Part shown: in pieces, positions 1 to 9,867 of the stretch | How positions within the stretch are numbered: the stretch's first letter is position 1 | Layout of the letters: each line of letters starts with the position of its first letter | Assembly: GCA_025769875.1 (NCBI GenBank) | Contig: JAGFNK010000032.1 | Span: 1 to 64,000, forward strand | DNA: 64,000 nucleotides | From: Russula earlei | Taxonomy: Eukaryota > Basidiomycota > Agaricomycetes > Russulales > Russulaceae | Direction: 5' to 3' | The notes under the pieces: generated by a model | What the model saw: the letters and a program-made list of their open reading frames with translations, nothing else | Told to the model about the DNA's origin: nothing | Database searches by the model: none | Made by a program: the position numbers and the translations under genes

Positions 1-446
1 ATTACATCCTTGAGTTGCAACCTGGTCATCTCCATCTTTGCCACATCATGAGTCCTCTCACTCTTACTGCTTCTCTCCATTAATTGGTTTTCCCCCTATC
101 CTCTCATGGGCTCAAAGCAATGTGCCACTATGTGATTGCCTTGGGCAAAGCATAATACAAGCAAAAGAAAATGTGCCAAACCAAAAACTGACAACATTGA
201 AAGTGAAGACTCATTCACCGCCACTCCCACTCAGCCAAAGCACCAACCACAAGCACAACCTCTCACCAAGGCTTCTAAGGCATCCCTAACACCTATTCAT
301 GAGGAAGATGGGGCTTGTGTTGTGTAGAAGCTGTGGATGTCAGTCTCCATGATGTCACATATTCTCTCATGAATGTGGATGAATTTGACTTCAAGAATCC
401 TATAGAGGAAGGGAGTGATGCTTCACTTGAAGAAGAAGGTATGAGA
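1..446 (+). pseudogene. Decayed coding remnant of unknown family
   Basis: Two plus-strand frames read as coding-like sequence, but the frame changes near 320. One runs from about 136 to 324 and is rich in Lys, Pro, Thr and Gln. The other, about 327-446, is acidic, with many Asp and Glu residues. No start codon or domain can be recognised. The remnant stops where an LTR-like sequence beginning TGTCAAGAC starts at 447, so it was probably interrupted by that insertion. CpG is nearly absent, as in the rest of this block. The reading as an old gene rather than chance is an inference from amino-acid composition only. Confidence 0.3.
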
Positions 447-1310
447 TGTCAAGACATGTACTGCTGATCCTTAAGGACTCAGGAGCAGGTGGGCAAGGGT
501 CGGAACAGACGGTACATGGCATAGGCGGCATTGAACAAGAGGACGAGCCAAATGACTAGAAGGTACCAGATGGGGACTGGTACGTGTAACTGGAGGCAGA
601 GGCAAAGTTGGGAGGCCAGTGCAGCGAGGGGCTTTAGACAAGGCGGTCGTTGAAGAGTACCTTGGAGGCGAGGGAAGTCTTTAAACTGAGTGGTCGCAGG
701 GGAGTACCCAGGAGTATGAGAGTATCACAAATGGACAGTCTGACGACTGCCATGCTTCATTGGGGCTTATATACAGTGTACAGGGTCAATTACAAAGAAC
801 TGGAACTATTCTAGACCCTTTGGTACCATCCAATAGGACTACAGAGGCATAAACTTGCTTGTGTCAAGATTCAGGCTTACTGAGCGCATTACTGATCAAT
901 GTGGAGTGATGACATCATTATGATGTCACTGTGGAGTGCTCAGTGAGCTTATGAGGTCACTGTGGAGTCGCTCAGTCAGCCATGATGTCATTGGAGCCTT
1001 GATGATGTCAGGTGAGTTATGCAACAGTTTCTAAGAGTTTGTGCCACTGTTTCGGGTTCTTGGTGGCTGGGTGACAATGTGGCTGCCACGCGATGATTAC
1101 CCGATTAGGAAACGGGTGCCTGGTCATGTTATAGTGCCTTTGCAATAGCAATATCTTGCACCGCAGGAGGGATAGCCCAGAAAATGGAAGGGAGTTGGTA
1201 ATGCAAAGTGAGAGAGGTCTCTCTTGAGTAAAATAGGACCATCTACAGCCATGACCTGGCCTTGGTTCGTAACATGAGAGCCATTTTTTTCTTGCCAAAG
1301 ATCATCAAAT
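447..1310 (+). repeat. LTR-like sequence related to LTR family A
   Basis: It begins TGTCAAGAC, the same start as LTR family A (8902, 11370). At about 732-780 it shares the block ATGGACAGTCTGA...GACTG followed by a TTATATA promoter-like motif, as in family A. The rest has diverged and the 3' end is not clear, so 1310 is only a guess. I found no target-site duplication. It holds short GATGACATCA/TGATGTCA repeats at about 905-1015. It is best read as an old solo LTR of a related family. Confidence 0.35.
906..929. repeat. 24-bp palindrome with two CRE-like half sites
   Basis: A near-perfect inverted repeat made of TGACATCA and TGATGTCA arms around a short AT centre. Further GATGTCA copies follow at about 990-1012. 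In a retroelement LTR such sites could bind a bZIP factor, but there is no direct support and chance is possible in this TG/CA-rich sequence. Confidence 0.3.
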
Positions 1311-1343
1311 GACAACCTTTTTTGTTTGCTATCAGTGACCCCA

Positions 1344-1790
1344 TGTTAGGATTCTTACGTTCTCATCATTCTGGACTGCTTACCTATGCTTTGGTGACTC
1401 ATCTCTGCTTACTCATCTGTGCTTACTCCTGCTTAGTGATTTGCTTAGTGATTGCTTAGTGATTGATTACTCACTGATTACCATTTGATGACAGATACTA
1501 GGAAAGGATGACTCACGCATGAGTCATTTCTGACACTTTCAGATCGCGATTTACATTTTTGGATACTAATGGTTCTTAGCTATGTGCACCCCAAGTTTCA
1601 TACAAATTGGATCAGCCGTTGTCAAGATATCATATAAATACTCTGTTGTACCAAGAAGTCGAGCCTTATGCTCGACTTCCTTTCTTACAAGAAATAAGTA
1701 ACTATCTTGTCAAACTCTCTAAACTCAAGTCCTTACTCTAATTGAAAGAGGCCCCTCTCTTCTCTTACATCTATTCTTCCTGAGATAACA
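1344..1790 (+). repeat. Probable solo LTR, 447 bp, TGTTA...TAACA ends
   Basis: The segment opens with TGTTAGGATTC and closes with GAGATAACA, giving the TG...CA ends and the 5-bp inverted terminus TGTTA/TAACA typical of LTRs. A TATA-like TATAAATA lies at 1633-1640, and about 15 bp downstream a 9-bp stem hairpin (GAAGTCGAG / CTCGACTTC, 1655-1679) sits where the R region of a transcript would begin. The flanking five bases (CCCCA and TCAAC) do not match, so no target-site duplication survives and the boundaries remain tentative. No reverse transcriptase remains nearby. Confidence 0.45.
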
Positions 1791-1809
1791 TCAACGGATT
1801 CGAAGTCTA

Positions 1810-2920
1810 GTGTTTGAACTATATCAAGCAACTCTTTCATTTAGAGTTGGTAACAAGATCAGGCAGATCTTAACACCCCAGATAATCCCCTGGCGATTCC
1901 TCTCACATTCAATATCCCATTCAAAAATGCCTCTCGAGAACTCACTGTCAACTCTGACATTGCATTTACAACACTCCTCATTGACATTGCTGCCAAAATG
2001 GAGACCAGTGTCTTCTGTCTCTCCCAGATTGGATATATTCTTCCTTGGATGGTGCCCAAGACAGGCAAGCCTGTTGTGAAAATGCTTAAAAAAAATGAAG
2101 ATTGCTTTTGAAAATTGATTGAACATGTACAGAATCACATTGATGAGAAAAAGGTGAAAAACCATGGAAAGGGCAAGGTCTGGCCATTCAGCATCCAAAT
2201 TGTCAATACCTCTGCCCTGGGAGCCAAAAAGGTGCATCTCATGTCCTATTGTTCACATCTGCATCTGACACATTTTTGACCAAAGGACCCTGGAAAAAAG
2301 AAGTTGTCCTCACTACCCACAACCTCACACCTGCCTTTGGATCACCATGCCCCCCAGAAAGACAAAGAGACTGAGCTTTTAGCACTCTTGGAAAAGGAAA
2401 CACATGTGCGAAGAACACAACAAGCTGTGCTACATCCAAATGACTGGTGCACTACCAGTACACAATGGATGATCTGACCATTTGGGCTGCCTTGTTGGTA
2501 TGTACCATCACTGATTTCCTTTGGACACTCAATCCTAATGTCAGCAGGCATGACACCTTGCAACAATTAATACTCCCTCAGACAAGCTGAATCTTGCAGA
2601 CAAATGCCTCTGGCAGGCAAGAATCAAAAAACACAAGTCATCACAACCACCCCCTGCTGATTCATTGGCCACTGTGCCAAACCCAAGCCATGCAGTTGCC
2701 AGAACGTCCTCCAACCCACCCAGATGGGCACAAGTCATGATGATGATGCTTGGGGGAGCCTTTGCCAATGCCAGTTCAAACTCTTATTGCCTTCCTCACA
2801 GTGAACTCTTCCCACCTTCTACTCCACACCCTTTGTCTTCCCCACTACCAAAACAGATTGCATGTGACAAGGACTACCCTGTTACCAAGTGGTTTGGGGT
2901 CTGGAAGATGCCAGACACCT
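1810..2920 (+). pseudogene. CpG-decayed remnant of an unidentified gene
   Basis: From about 1896 to 2240 one plus frame reads as a continuous protein-like sequence with aromatic and charged residues in natural spacing, for example KMETSVFCLSQIGYILPW. It is broken by a TGA at 2109-2111 that could come from CGA by C-to-T change. A shifted frame near 2450-2500 contains YTMDDLTIWAALL. Further in-frame stops and frame changes follow. I cannot name a domain. My impression is of a basidiomycete repeat-associated protein, but that is recall, not evidence. The piece ends before the LTR-like segment at 3025. Confidence 0.4.
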
Positions 2921-3024
2921 GAACTATGGACTGCATCATTTGCATCATGCATGCATCAGATCTTGACCATTTATGTTCCTTGATATTGCATTTGGAACAC
3001 ATTGATCATATCTTTCTGAATATG

Positions 3025-3416
3025 TGTTACAGAAGCAATGACACCAAGATTGCTACTATGGAAGCACTTAATGCTTCCAGCACTGAGATTGTTTACAGCA
3101 GAAGCAACTATTGCTTCTATGAGCTGTCTTTGCTACTATAGCACTGACCAGTACTTACAGTAGCAAGAACCTTATCCCTGAGGGCTATATAAAGCCCCCA
3201 GTTAGTAGCAGTTGAGCCTTAAGTTTGCCAATCCCAAACAGTTGACTCCTACCCCATCTGCAGAGCCCCTCTCATCTTGTTGCCATACTCCAGAAGGATC
3301 TAACACTCCTTCCCCTCCACAAGTATTGCTTGCTTGACTCAAGCATATCTGCATTGGTAGGACACATTTATAGATGCAATCATTGATCTTATTTAAGGCA
3401 CTTTGGAGCCTTAACA
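3025..3416 (+). repeat. Possible LTR, 392 bp, TGTTA...TAACA ends
   Basis: It begins TGTTACAGAAGC and ends GCCTTAACA, again with the 5-bp TGTTA/TAACA terminal inversion. A good TATA box (CTATATAAAG, about 3185) precedes a pyrimidine-rich stretch. The flanks (ATATG and CTTAG) do not form a duplication. It lies entirely inside the CpG-free stretch. Read as a decayed solo LTR or one end of a lost element; confidence is limited because termini this short can arise by chance. Confidence 0.35.
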
Positions 3417-4924
3417 CTTAGCTCTGTGGTATAACACACCATTGGACACATATCTTCTTCCTCTTCCTCTTTGCCCTATCCTTGTTCCTGCTCTTCCTCT
3501 TTCTGCCTCTGCAGAGGAGGAGGCCATGGCACACCAGGCACATTGAGCTCCCTGTGCAGCTAGTGTGCAGCCTTCCAAACATGGGCCTGCATTGGAAAGC
3601 ATGTAGCAGCCTCCATTGTCACTGCCATTGTCACCCTCTCACATGGTGGCAGCCATGCCTGCTGTGCCATGTGCAGTTGCAAGTGCAGGTGCCTCTGAGC
3701 ACAATAGGGAGATTTTCTGGTGAGATGAGGTCAAGGAGCAGTGCTGTGTGCTGGTCAGGATGATTTGTGCTGAGGATGGTGATCTTGTTGAGTGTTTTGC
3801 ATGGGTTGCCATCCATTTCCAATTCCTCACATGTGCTTTGTTGAGGCCACACTTGCTGTTGAACATGTCACAACTGAAAACATTGAGGCCTGAGCTTTTC
3901 TGTTAGAGGAAGTGATTGGTGGCAATGACAGCCACTTCAGGAAGTACCTAAGTAATGTGTCAGCCACCCAGGCTTCTTTATTGACAAGGATGACAATGAG
4001 TGAGCAGAGTTCCTGGGTGATCTCACAGCATGTTCAGTATTTCAAAACAAAAAAGTTGGCCTTTATTGCCAATTATCAAGGTGCATCAGGTCATTACAAA
4101 TCTCTCCCCTACTATCTGAACTCTGAGTGCCATTAACAGGCAGTAATTCAGTCCTGAGTGACCCTCAGATTATAACTGACAGGTATGCCCAGTGTTTGTG
4201 ATTTCTTATCAAAGTGTTAATGCCCTTGGATACATTTTTGTGGATGGAAACCTGCCCAGCCATCATCAAGCCTTTGAGACTCACCATCAGTGCAACCACT
4301 TCTGCAAGTTTTTTCAGGTACCAACTGACTACAATGTTTGGGAATCACAAGGGTCCTTGTTTTGCCTTGTTGACTCAGCCTCATCACTTTGATCAAAGTC
4401 ATCCTCTCAATCTTGTCTGATGAAGCAAATGCATTATGGTATTCTTCAGTCACATTGCTTATTCTGAGTCCTGGCTAATGACATCCCAGCTCACTTTTGC
4501 AATTTCAATTGCTCTATACCCATTCCATTCCTTGATTTTCCCAAATGACAAGCTGTGCTCATTCACCTTTTGACTTTGGGTTGCTGCACTGTAAGGTGTG
4601 CTGGACAGCATGCCCAATGGAATCACACATGTGTTATTGTGTCGTCCCCTTTCTTTCATAGTATGTTTTCTTGTTCATTTTTTGTCCTACCTTGCCACCT
4701 TGCCACTCCTTGATCACCACCTGCTTCCACTGCCATATGTGAGAGCTTGCAGCCCAAGCTTTTCCTCACACATGATGCCCTGTCACTCACCTCGCATCCT
4801 TGTTCCAGTCCTCTGCAAAAACATATTCATTTTACATTTTTAACAAATGGCCATGTTGGTCTCAGTACACTCATTTTCTTCTATCCATGCATTGTGCTGG
4901 TTTCTCAGTGGCATGGTTCCATGT
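3417..4924. other. CpG-free decayed sequence, no gene recognised
   Basis: No reading frame here looks like a recognisable protein; the open frames are short and lack domain motifs. The sequence is rich in TG and CA and contains no CG until about 4643. This is what heavily methylated, deaminated transposon DNA looks like. Any original coding content is not readable by eye. Confidence 0.5.
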
Positions 4925-5735
4925 GCTAGGTCATGCACACAGAGTCTGTGTTGCTTGATCTGAGGGTGGGTATCAACAGAGGTGAGCTGAGAGCAAGGTT
5001 GTGTCCCAGATGCGAACACTTTGAGGTATCGGACTTGCAGGCATGAAAGAGAGTCAAGCCTGTGTGTGTGCTCAAGCTTATGAAGGAGAAGAGAGAGGGG
5101 AGAGGTTATCATTAGGTGAAGAGTCATTTTTGCTGGCAGATGAACAGGTTAACGTGGGAGCAGAAGACTGCACGAAAACTGTCATTCAAGACTGTAGCTA
5201 CCAGTCCTTAAATACTGTAGCAAAGGCAGAGGAAAAGCAGGTAATCAAGGGAGCAGAGGGATAGAGGATGCGAGACAAGACTAGTAAGTAGGTGAGTATG
5301 ACATCATGACAGAACACAAACCAGAATTGAGGCATAAGACATTCTACACTAACCAGAACAAGGCAAGTGTTTAGTGAAATTGGAGAGTAAGTAAACAAGG
5401 CAGGATGGGAATTCATAGCAGTATGGTATATCAGTCAAGAGTGTATCAAAATCCTATTCCTCCAACTGCAAGTCCATGAGCATGGGGCAGTGCGATGATG
5501 ACGACAGGGTGAGGTGCTGTGGGCAGCAAGCCCTCAGATAAAGCAGTGATGACAACAATGAATGCATCATCTGGGTCAGTGTGTCAACTCATGACAGGGG
5601 TGAGGACGATGATGATAGAAGAGGTGAGAGTGGTATGAAAGGGAGTTGGCGAGGGGCAAGAGCGTGATGATGAAAGGATGGGGAGTATGATGCAGACCAA
5701 GCAGACTAGTGGCAGAAGGGATGGGTAAGGAGAGC
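4925..5735 (-). repeat. Dispersed repeat R1, minus copy
   Basis: The reverse complement aligns through its length with 9868-10470. Shared landmarks include GGGCTTGCTGCCCACAGC, GCCCCATGCTCATGGACT, CAGTATTTAAGG followed by TAGCTACAGTCT, a CTCTCT-rich run, and CCCTCAGATCAAGC. The TATTTAA element before a fixed downstream sequence suggests a promoter, so R1 may be an LTR of another family. Neither end is defined by terminal repeats or a target-site duplication. The minus copy is about 200 bp longer than the plus copy, mostly from internal insertions. Confidence 0.55.
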
Positions 5736-6150
5736 GAAGGCGCAGGAAAATGGTGATGATGTTGTGCCATAGGTCGAAGGCTGGAGGAGCCAAGCTCCAA
5801 CTCAAACACAGACTGAGAGTTGGGTGTATGTGGCGATGGAGGTGTGATCGACTTGAGCTGTCGTTGCTGTTCCTGGGCATAGAGTGGGCAACATGAGGGA
5901 ATGGCATTGAAAGGGGAACATGAGAGGGAAGGAGAAAGAGAAAGAAAGGACTGGATGACAGATGGGAGATGGAAAGAGGGGATGAAAGACAAGACCAAGA
6001 GAAAGGAAGACACATGGGCAAGGGATGGGTGGGAGGTTGGGCACTTCAAGAATTGTACAACAGTGAAAAAAAAAAAATAGAGTCTCTGAGGTCCTTGATC
6101 ACTTTTCTCACTCAGATGCTTACAAATGTGTGGCATCTTTGCAATCAGAA

Positions 6151-6189
6151 ACAGGGACAGGCCAGCATAACAAGCTGGCCAGTCCCTGT
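6151..6189. repeat. Hairpin with 16-bp arms
   Basis: ACAGGGACAGGCCAGC and GCTGGCCAGTCCCTGT pair with one mismatch around a 7-base loop. It sits between A-rich runs, just before the decayed HNH-exon copy at 6298. No function can be assigned; it may be a terminal relic of a small element. Confidence 0.5.
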
Positions 6190-6297
6190 TGAGGAGAGGG
6201 TTGAGAGAATGAGAGATGCGCACAAAAAAAAAACTGAAAAGAAAAATGCACCAGAAACCACAGCTGGCAATTGAACCATTCATTGATCTCTCCATTA

Positions 6298-6500
6298 TGC
6301 TTCTGCCACAATTCCCGCTAAACCAGCCACGTGATTTTTCAGTTGTCAACCACTGTGTTCATCACTGGCATTGACAGATGTGATAAATTTCTTGGACAAA
6401 ACTGCTGCATCATTTGTGGGGTAAGTGCCAGCATAGTTCTCAACCATGGCCATATTATCAGGCAAGCAGACCTGGAAACTGTAAGTCGAACATGAGAAGA
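6298..6500 (+). pseudogene. Decayed inverted partial copy of the HNH gene (5' exon)
   Basis: The plus strand here repeats the first exon of the HNH gene at 7666, from ATGCTTCTGCCACAATTC through the donor site GAAACTGTAAGTC, then stops matching. About 20 bases are missing in the N-terminal part, which puts the start out of frame with the conserved region. In the aligned parts all eight CpGs present in the intact copy (five over 7501-7560, three over 7441-7500) are TG or CA here, with few other changes. It is therefore a truncated, inverted, methylation-decayed duplicate and not a functional gene. Confidence 0.8.
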
Positions 6501-6699
6501 ATGGGAGTGCATATGGGGAAGGGAAGAGGGAGTCGGAGGGAGGGAAAGAGAAGAGAGAGGGGAAAGCACTACACGGTACGCGTCCGTCGCCCGCGGCCCC
6601 TTTTTTTCGCGCGGTGAAAACAGACTAAAAACGTACAGCCAAGCCAACCACGTCAATCGACAATTAAGGTTCCCAATTCCGGCTACCAAGTCAACGATG

Positions 6700-7666
6700 C
6701 TATACGCCAATAGTGGAGACATATTTCTGTATGTTTTCTTGCGCTGTGCCAGTCCAACTCGTGCCCTCTACCTGGCAGGCCTTCCACGATGGCATAGCAC
6801 GCGTCGCGGCGAGGATGTCAGCAATTACATCAGCATTAAGCGCTAGCGTGCGTCCACCAGATGACGCGCCACCTGCAATCGTCGTCGCAAGCGGAGACAG
6901 GGGCTGTGGTTGCGCAGTGATAGTGGTGTTGCGATTGCGTGACGGGGCGTTCCGTTTGAAAGAACCTGAGACGTTATCGAATACACCGTCCGATAAGATC
7001 CAGTCTTGCCAAACGAGATTAGTAGGCATGGGTGGAATGGGGGGTGCGAACGGGTGGAATCCTCGGACGCGCATCTCGTGGATGATGAATAGGGAAGGGA
7101 ATGGCGCATAGCGATCCGTGATGTCAAGGGCGATAGCTTTGCCATGGTACATCCGAAGAATGGGTTCATCGGGATAGTTGATGAAAATAAACTTCTGGAC
7201 CTTTTTGTTGTGAATACTCAGTTCAAAGCAAAGGCAAATCTAACTCACATCGGGAAAGAAGCGAATAAAGAAAGTATATGCATCGAAAAAGCGGTGATGC
7301 AAGACACACATAAGCAGGCCATCGCGCGGTTCATGTTGGGGATGGTCTTTGGTTTCTAAGGGAATCCAACTGCGATCTCGGAGCTCGGTCCACTATGTCT
7401 CGCATTAGCGTCAGGAGAGCTCAGGCGCATGTTTGACTTACAGTTTCCGGGTCTGCTTGCCCGATAATATGGGCATACTCGAGAACTACACTGGCACTTA
7501 CCCCACAAATGACGCAGCGATTTCGTCCAAGAAATTTATCACGTCCATCGATGCCAGTGATGAAAGCTGTAGTTGACGACAAAGCCGAAAAATCACGTTC
7601 TTCCCAACCATATCCAGAAGGTGGCTGGTTTGGCGGGAGAGGAAGTGGGAATTGTGGCAGAAGCAT
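6700..7666 (-). CDS. HNH endonuclease-domain protein (fungal HNH_2-like)
   Basis: Three exons read without breaks: 7666-7442, 7392-7249 and 7194-6700, giving about 287 residues. Both introns have GTAAGT or GTGAGT donors and AG acceptors. The N-terminal half carries the HNH layout: CVICG, then LEYAHIIG with the first His, then PRDGLLMCVLHHRFFDAY with the His pair and FD. This matches the fungal HNH_2 domain family, common and multicopy in agaricomycetes; the usual Asn of the NG step is Asp here. The C-terminal half is Pro/Thr/Ala-rich. No nuclear signal or partner is obvious and its target is unknown. The gene keeps normal CpG content inside a CpG-depleted block, so it looks young or selected. 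Its start lies 42 bp from a long palindrome and a decayed copy lies 200 bp past its stop. Confidence 0.75.
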
Positions 7667-7708
7667 GATGGAGAGACCAACTTGTCACGTGTTCTCTATA
7701 ATCACGAC

Positions 7709-8101
7709 GGGCAGGAAGGGATAAGTCAAGTCTGCTTATAGTCAACTCAGTGGACAATAAAAGTAAAATATTTCAAGTGCTGAGTAGGCTCTGTTGTGGC
7801 CACAAATTATATTACATAAGTAATGACCTTAGTTGAGCACGAAAAATGTGACAAAAAAGGTTAAATATGGAAAGTCTACTCATTCCAGCACAACTTTTAG
7901 CCAGGTTAGGGTAAATGTTGTGCCAGAATGAGTAGACTCTCCATATTTAACCTTATCTGCACATTTTTCGTGCTCAACTAAGGTCATTACTTATGTAATA
8001 TAATTTGTGGCCACAACAGAGCCTACTCAGCACTTGAAATATTTTACTTTTATTGTCCACTGAGTTGACTATAAGCAGACTTGACTTATCCCTTCCTGCC
8101 C
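7709..8101. repeat. 393-bp foldback palindrome
   Basis: The left arm 7709-7894 (186 bp) and right arm 7917-8101 (185 bp) are near-perfect inverted repeats around a loop of 22 bases. Differences are few, for example GTGACAAAAAAGG against GTGCAGATAAGG. Beyond the arms the match continues weakly (TAATCACGAC against TAATTCACAACA), with CG in the left copy and CA in the right. I see no target-site duplication. It may be a foldback or MITE-type element, or an inverted duplication of the sequence upstream of the HNH gene. A transcript would form a hairpin of about 185 bp, a possible small-RNA source. Confidence 0.85.
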
Positions 8102-8901
8102 TGTTGTGAATTAAAGCAAGATGGTGGGAGGGCCGACGGATTGGGTGATCCCTTGATCTTTTATTTTATTTTTACTTGCTCTTTTTAACCTCTTCTCACA
8201 GCAACAGAATAGCCTGCACCATGGCAATGTCACAGCCATCAGAATGCTGAGGAGTGGAGCATGCGTGTGACACACATTTCATGCATTTTCCTCTTTACTT
8301 ATTTTTTTCTCTGCCTCCTCAGCTCTACCTTGCATCCTTCCCCAGCCCTGAAAACCATGCAAGGTTCACCTGCTTTGCAAGCACAGTTTTTTATGCATGA
8401 CCATTCATGTGTTCGTGTTTGTACCCCATCTCCTCACAGCAATGGCCCAGGCAGCACTGTGGTGATGATGCAGTCATCAAGGCAGTGAATGGGTGTCTCA
8501 CCCTTTGAGTGCGTTTTTGTTCTTCCGCTTTTCCCTCCCCTCTTCTCTACTTTGCACAGTGCTAATAATGTCTTGCAGGTTTAGTTTGCTTGGCACGCAT
8601 GTACACGGCTGTTTGCAGGCCCACAGGGGGCCATTCTCCTGGCTTCCAAATCACCCAAATATTACTGGCTTTTATTTCACTGTGCACATGTGTGTTTTTC
8701 CTTTCAGTTTCATGTGTTTTCTTACTTTTCAGTTTCGCTCTAATCCACTCCACATTTGAATACCTGACCACATGCAGCACACTTTCTCCCGCATGTGCAC
8801 TTTTCATGTGTGGAGCTCTGCTTAATTTTATTGTATTCTTTGCTTTCTCTGCTGCATGTGTGATTTTCACATGTCATAGTGACGAGGTCTCTTACCAGTG
8901 C
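8102..8901. other. Repeat-block sequence without recognisable gene
   Basis: CT- and TG-rich sequence lies between the foldback and LTR-A copy 1. The open frames are short and show no domain. It resembles the decayed sequence of 3.4-4.9 kb and contributes nothing I can identify. Confidence 0.4.
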
Positions 8902-9867
8902 TGTCAAGACTCACTGTTGAACTATCCAGTTCAAGAGCAAGGAGTAAGCTCAAAGACGAGTTGATAGATGTCTAAGATGGTGTGGGCAAGGAGCAGAGTC
9001 CAAAGCAGTAACAAATACCAAAGGGGTATAGTTACTGGTAGAGTCGAGCAGGTACGCAGGGAAGAGGCCAGAATGGTCACAAGGGGATGGTCCTTAAGAA
9101 GTATCCCAGGGATAGAGAGTGCTGTAAACAAATGGACAGTCTGAGGACTGTCCGTTACTTTATTGAGCACTTATATACTACAAGAGAACTGCTAAATAGG
9201 GAACAAGTCATAACCTTGTTATCAAGCACAATAGTGTGATGAGTAAGAAGTCGGAGTACTGCTTACTGAGCATGCTCAGTCATGCTCAGTCAATTGATGA
9301 GTAAGAAGGCTTCTCTTGATGAGTAAGAGCCTTCACTGTCCACGTGTTCACTTCCTTAGTACACGTGCAAGCACCTGATTCATTCTTGTTAGTTAGTTTA
9401 GGGCTGGTCATTTGAGGACTTGTAGTTTGGTTTAGGGAATAGTGTTATCTTATAAGGCCCCCTATATAGTTCTATTAGGGTCCTTAGAGTCAACCCTAAT
9501 ACTTCTATTAAGGTCCTTAGTATTGCCTTATAGTTCGTTCTATAGTTATTAGAGTTAGTCTAATAACGCGTTGTAGGGTCTTTGATACTGTGTCAGTGCT
9601 TATTGTAGGGCACCTAGAGTCGTCCTAAAGGGTCCTTAGGAAGGCCCTAATACTTTCCTTTATTGCTAAAAGGGTTGTCATTAAGTGGGGCTTGCTGTAT
9701 GTTGATTGTGCCGAGAATTGCTCATGTGACAATGCAGTGCACAATATTGTGGACACCTCTACTCACCCCTTTTGCTCATGTGAACAGGGTGACACCATAG
9801 GAGGCTGGGTTTCCTCTCATAAGGAAGAGTCCTTCAAGGGCCCTCTCCTGGAGAATGGTTTATGACA
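8902..9867 (+). mobile_element. LTR family A, copy 1 (966 bp)
   Basis: It begins TGTCAAGACTCACTG and ends TTTATGACA. It aligns end to end with the solo LTR at 11370-12074 apart from one extra block of about 260 bp (9426-9685). Subtracting that block gives 706 bp against 705 bp, which confirms the ends. The extra block is built from degenerate TTAGGGTCCTTAG-like motifs. A TTATATA motif near 9170 may be the promoter. The five flanking bases (AGTGC, CATGC) are not a duplication, so this copy may have arisen or been altered by recombination. Confidence 0.75.

Noticed and set aside
5576..6349. 257-residue minus-strand frame rich in Ser, Pro, Leu and His
   Set aside because: Low-complexity CT-rich sequence in repeat R1 and its flank. 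It has no family resemblance, and several frames are open at once, as expected of simple sequence.
9426..9685. TTAGGG-like motifs suggesting telomeric repeats
   Set aside because: Motifs are irregular (TTAGGGTCCTTAG) and lie inside LTR-A copy 1. They are not tandem TTAGGG, so this is not a telomere or interstitial telomere.
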